From UBA4655 sp964585575 (GTDB taxonomy: Bacteria > Planctomycetota > Planctomycetia > Pirellulales > UBA1268): 9,160 nucleotides of DNA. The notes beneath the pieces are model-generated. The model was not told the DNA's origin and ran no database searches. It worked only from the letters and a program-made list of their open reading frames with translations. This document shows positions 6,940 to 9,160 of the stretch, piece by piece; position 1 is the first letter of the stretch, and the number at the start of each line of letters is the position of its first letter. Location of the stretch: the NCBI GenBank assembly GCA_964585575.1, contig CAZPEM010000129.1, forward strand, positions 1-9,160, in the 5' to 3' direction. The position numbers were made by a program, and so were the translations under genes.

Positions 6940-8379
6940 TCACCGCGAGGCCCTCGGGAGCGCGAGCATCCGGGCCCTCCATGCCGGCTCGAAGCGATCG
7001 AGCGGCATGCCGACGAGCGCCTCGAACTGCCGCACCGGATCGGACGCCGCGGCCGGCTGGACCATCCGTCGCAGGGCGGCCCGGTCGAGCACCGGCTCGA
7101 GCACCGCGACGTGGACCGCCAGCCCCCAGGCGACCAGGTACGCCCGCTCGCTGGCCTCCCGTTTGCCATGATGGCCGACGAGGAAGGAATCTCCCCCAGA
7201 CCGGAGCACCTCCGCCAGCAGCGGGCCCGACGACGACGCCAGCAGCAGCCGCAGCGGCTCCAGGCGGGCCGCCTCGGCCGCGTCGAGCCTCAGATCCCCC
7301 ACCTCGAGCACCGCGGTCTCGAACACCTGCGCGAGCCCCTCGTCGAGCCAGACCGGCAGGGCGACGCTCCGCTCGACCGATTCCGCGAGCCGGTGGGCGT
7401 GTGCGTGCCATGCCTCGTGGGCGAGCCTCGCGTGAAACCCCTTCCGCACGAGGTCGAGCCGCTGGGTGTTGCCGCGGCGGGCCGAGGCGATCCGGCTGGC
7501 GTCCTCCGTTTGTTCGCGTTCGTGCCGTGCGCGGGCCCGGCGGATGATCTCGGCCCGCTGCGCGGCGGGGATGCCCTGGTGCTCGAGCCGCTTCGCCAGC
7601 TCGCGCAGGAGCGACTCGATGCCGCGATCCTGTGCGGCAATCGCGATGTCCGCCGCCGCGAGCGACTCGCTCGCCCGTCCGTGCTCCTCGACGAGCATGG
7701 GGACGTCGCCTCCGGTGACCAGCAGCCGCTTCGCGGGCACGAAGATCGCCGGGTTCTCGACGTCGAACCCGAGCGACCGCTGCACCCCGCGATACTCCGC
7801 TTCGCTGCCGCAGATTCGGACGCTGAGCCGCCTGGCGCCGCCGACCGGCAGCAGCATCTCGAACGCCGCGAAAAGCTGCTCGAGCCGGACGATCGTCTCG
7901 CGGGTGAGCGGATCGGCCGCGGAGCTCTCGAGCGAGAACGACTCCCCGTCGTACCGCAGCCGGCCGGTGTCGGCATCCCGCGAGAGCCGCACCGCGGCCT
8001 CGGCCCTGATTCTCTCCGATCCTCGGTCGCGAAACTCCTGGATCCTGGCGGCGAGTTCGTCGTGCTCCCGCGGCGGCAGCCGTTCGATCGACCGGACGCG
8101 ATCCCGCCCCAGCGAGGTCCGTGCGACGAGATACATGCCTCGCCCGGGCCGCCGCACGACCTCCGTGAAGGCGATCGTGTCGGCGTCGCCGTCGTCGTCG
8201 ACGATGCCCTCGAGCGACCGCCCTTCGACGAGTTCGACCCGCTCGAGCTTCCATGCCGACGACGACAAGGCCGCGGCCGGTTCGGCGGCCGACGCGGCCG
8301 CCGCCAGCACGACCAGGCCGAGCACGGTGACCATCCCCGGCACTGCGGGACCGGCCCGGAGCGGGGTGAGCGTGCTCAC
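6940..8379 (-). CDS. Exported putative HExxH metallopeptidase, DUF1570/peptidase-MA type
   Basis: The product has 479 residues. The N-terminus has a hydrophobic signal segment (about 14-32, ending AAAASAAEP), so export is likely. Residues 41-130 form a small N-terminal domain that includes a VELVEGRSLEGIV strand. A region at about 228-305 rich in Arg, Glu and Ala looks helical or coiled-coil. The key motif is HEAWH at 321-325 (HExxH), followed by WLDEGLAQVFE at 344-354. E347 is the expected third zinc ligand, the arrangement of DUF1570 and related gluzincin-like proteins. Extra histidines at 327 and 329 make the region His-rich. I chose the GTG at 8379, which overlaps the xylA stop as GTGA; an ATG at 8334 would shorten the N-terminus by 15 residues and keep the hydrophobic core. 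Neither start has a clear Shine-Dalgarno. Substrate and peptidase activity are unknown. DUF1570 proteins are typical of planctomycetes (from memory). Confidence 0.8.
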   Translation of the reverse strand: MSTLTPLRAGPAVPGMVTVLGLVVLAAAASAAEPAAALSSSAWKLERVELVEGRSLEGIVDDDGDADTIAFTEVVRRPGRGMYLVARTSLGRDRVRSIERLPPREHDELAARIQEFRDRGSERIRAEAAVRLSRDADTGRLRYDGESFSLESSAADPLTRETIVRLEQLFAAFEMLLPVGGARRLSVRICGSEAEYRGVQRSLGFDVENPAIFVPAKRLLVTGGDVPMLVEEHGRASESLAAADIAIAAQDRGIESLLRELAKRLEHQGIPAAQRAEIIRRARARHEREQTEDASRIASARRGNTQRLDLVRKGFHARLAHEAWHAHAHRLAESVERSVALPVWLDEGLAQVFETAVLEVGDLRLDAAEAARLEPLRLLLASSSGPLLAEVLRSGGDSFLVGHHGKREASERAYLVAWGLAVHVAVLEPVLDRAALRRMVQPAAASDPVRQFEALVGMPLDRFEPAWRARMLALPRASR

Positions 8380-9160
8380 CCGGCGACGTAGCGGTTCAGG
8401 ACGTTCTCGAAGAGTTCCTGGCGGCCGCTGGCCACCTCGGGGCCGGGCCCCATGCCGACCGCCTCCTGGGCGAGCGACCTGAACGACTCGCCGCCCGATT
8501 CGATCCGCTTTCCGAGTTCGGAGGACCATGTGGCATACCGCTCCTCGACGAGCTTCTGGATCGCGGCGTCGGCACGCATCGCCGCCGCGATTTCCAGGCC
8601 CCTGGCGAACGCGTCCATCCCGCCGACGTGGGCGTGGAAGAGATCGACGGGATCGCAGCTCTCACGGCGGACCTTCGCGTCGAAGTTCACGCCTCCCGGC
8701 GCGAGCCCGCCGTACTTCAGGATCGTGTACATGATCTGCGTCGTCAAATAGATGTTCGTCGGAAACTGGTCGGTGTCCCAGCCGACGAGCGTGTCGCCCG
8801 TGTTCGCGTCGATCGACCCCAGGAAGCCCTGCAGCCCGGCGTATTCGAGTTCGTGCTGCATCTCGTGGCCGGCGAGCGTCGCGTGGTTGGTCTCGATGTT
8901 CATCTTCACGTGCCGTTCGAGGCCGTAGGTCCGCAGGAAGTTGATGCAGGTGGCGACGTCGAAGTCGTACTGGTGCTTCATCGGCTCCCGCGGCTTCGGC
9001 TCGAAGTAGAACTGGCCGTTGAACCCGATCTCCCTGGCGTGATCGACCGCCATCCGCATGAACGTGCCGAGGTGGTCGAGTTCCCGCTTCATGTCGGTGT
9101 TCCAGAGGCACTGGTAGCCCTCGCGGCCGCCCCAGAAGACGTAGCCCGCGCCGCCGAGCT
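8376..9160 (-). CDS. xylA: Xylose isomerase, C-terminal part (5' end beyond window)
   Basis: The 260 visible residues match the C-terminal part of XylA, which converts D-xylose to D-xylulose (and glucose to fructose) in the cytoplasm with two divalent metals. The fragment begins LGGAGYVFWGGREGY, with the Trp of the hydrophobic substrate wall at fragment residue 9. Metal ligands are all present with the spacing of the E. coli enzyme: E53 (EPKP), E89 and H92 (NIETNH), D117 (DAN), D128 and D130 (WDTDQF) and D160 (NFDAK). KHQYDFD at 61-67 is also typical. By that spacing about 180 N-terminal residues, including the catalytic His/Asp pair, lie off the right edge. The stop overlaps the GTG start of the metallopeptidase-like gene, so the two are probably cotranscribed. 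An in-frame ATG at 9092 is internal, not the start. Identification is firm. Confidence 0.96.
   Translation of the reverse strand, partial: LGGAGYVFWGGREGYQCLWNTDMKRELDHLGTFMRMAVDHAREIGFNGQFYFEPKPREPMKHQYDFDVATCINFLRTYGLERHVKMNIETNHATLAGHEMQHELEYAGLQGFLGSIDANTGDTLVGWDTDQFPTNIYLTTQIMYTILKYGGLAPGGVNFDAKVRRESCDPVDLFHAHVGGMDAFARGLEIAAAMRADAAIQKLVEERYATWSSELGKRIESGGESFRSLAQEAVGMGPGPEVASGRQELFENVLNRYVAG

Noticed and set aside
6940..8391. Plus-strand frames opposite the metallopeptidase-like gene
   Set aside because: Low-complexity Arg/Pro/Ala products without motifs; the minus strand carries the signal peptide and HExxH motif.

Overview
The window is high-GC bacterial DNA with strongly GC-biased third codon positions, and spurious long reading frames occur on both strands as a result. 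Gene content and style suggest a planctomycete: a secreted DUF1570-type putative metallopeptidase, a signal-peptide PD40/TolB-like propeller protein, and tight 4-nt gene overlaps. This lineage call is an inference; no rRNA or other marker gene is present. Two runs of exactly 100 N (4569-4668 and 6818-6917) split the window into three sequence blocks, so gene order across each run depends on scaffolding.

Block 1 (1-4568). The left 240 bases are non-coding and made of hairpin-forming repeats: a 63-bp exact direct repeat at a 155-bp offset, and a 15-bp tandem duplication. Next come two leftward genes, a six-blade PD40/TolB-like exported protein (1094-2179) followed by proC (255-1097, proline biosynthesis). 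They overlap by ATGA, and the proC ribosome binding site lies inside the last codons of the upstream gene. A 79-bp divergent spacer separates them from a rightward pair, a PduO-type cob(I)alamin adenosyltransferase (2259-2837) and glnD (2834 onward). glnD is the PII uridylyltransferase/uridylyl-removing enzyme; it also overlaps by ATGA and is cut by the first gap after the nucleotidyltransferase and HD domains.

Block 2 (4669-6817). A leftward 12-helix MFS transporter, lacking only its extreme C-terminus, diverges across 62 bp from a rightward classical SDR oxidoreductase. The SDR is complete except for its last few residues and resembles the gluconate 5-dehydrogenase/sugar-acid dehydrogenase branch.

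Block 3 (6918-9160). A leftward pair: xylA (xylose isomerase, C-terminal 260 residues with all metal ligands), then a coupled gene (GTGA overlap) for an exported HExxH protein of DUF1570/peptidase-MA type.

Most of the content is housekeeping or ordinary metabolism. I see no mobile element, CRISPR array, defence system or RNA gene. The points most worth a second look are the repeat element at the left edge, the three 4-nt-overlap gene pairs of unlike function, the His-rich metallopeptidase coupled to xylA, and the first gap, which is too short to hold the missing part of glnD.
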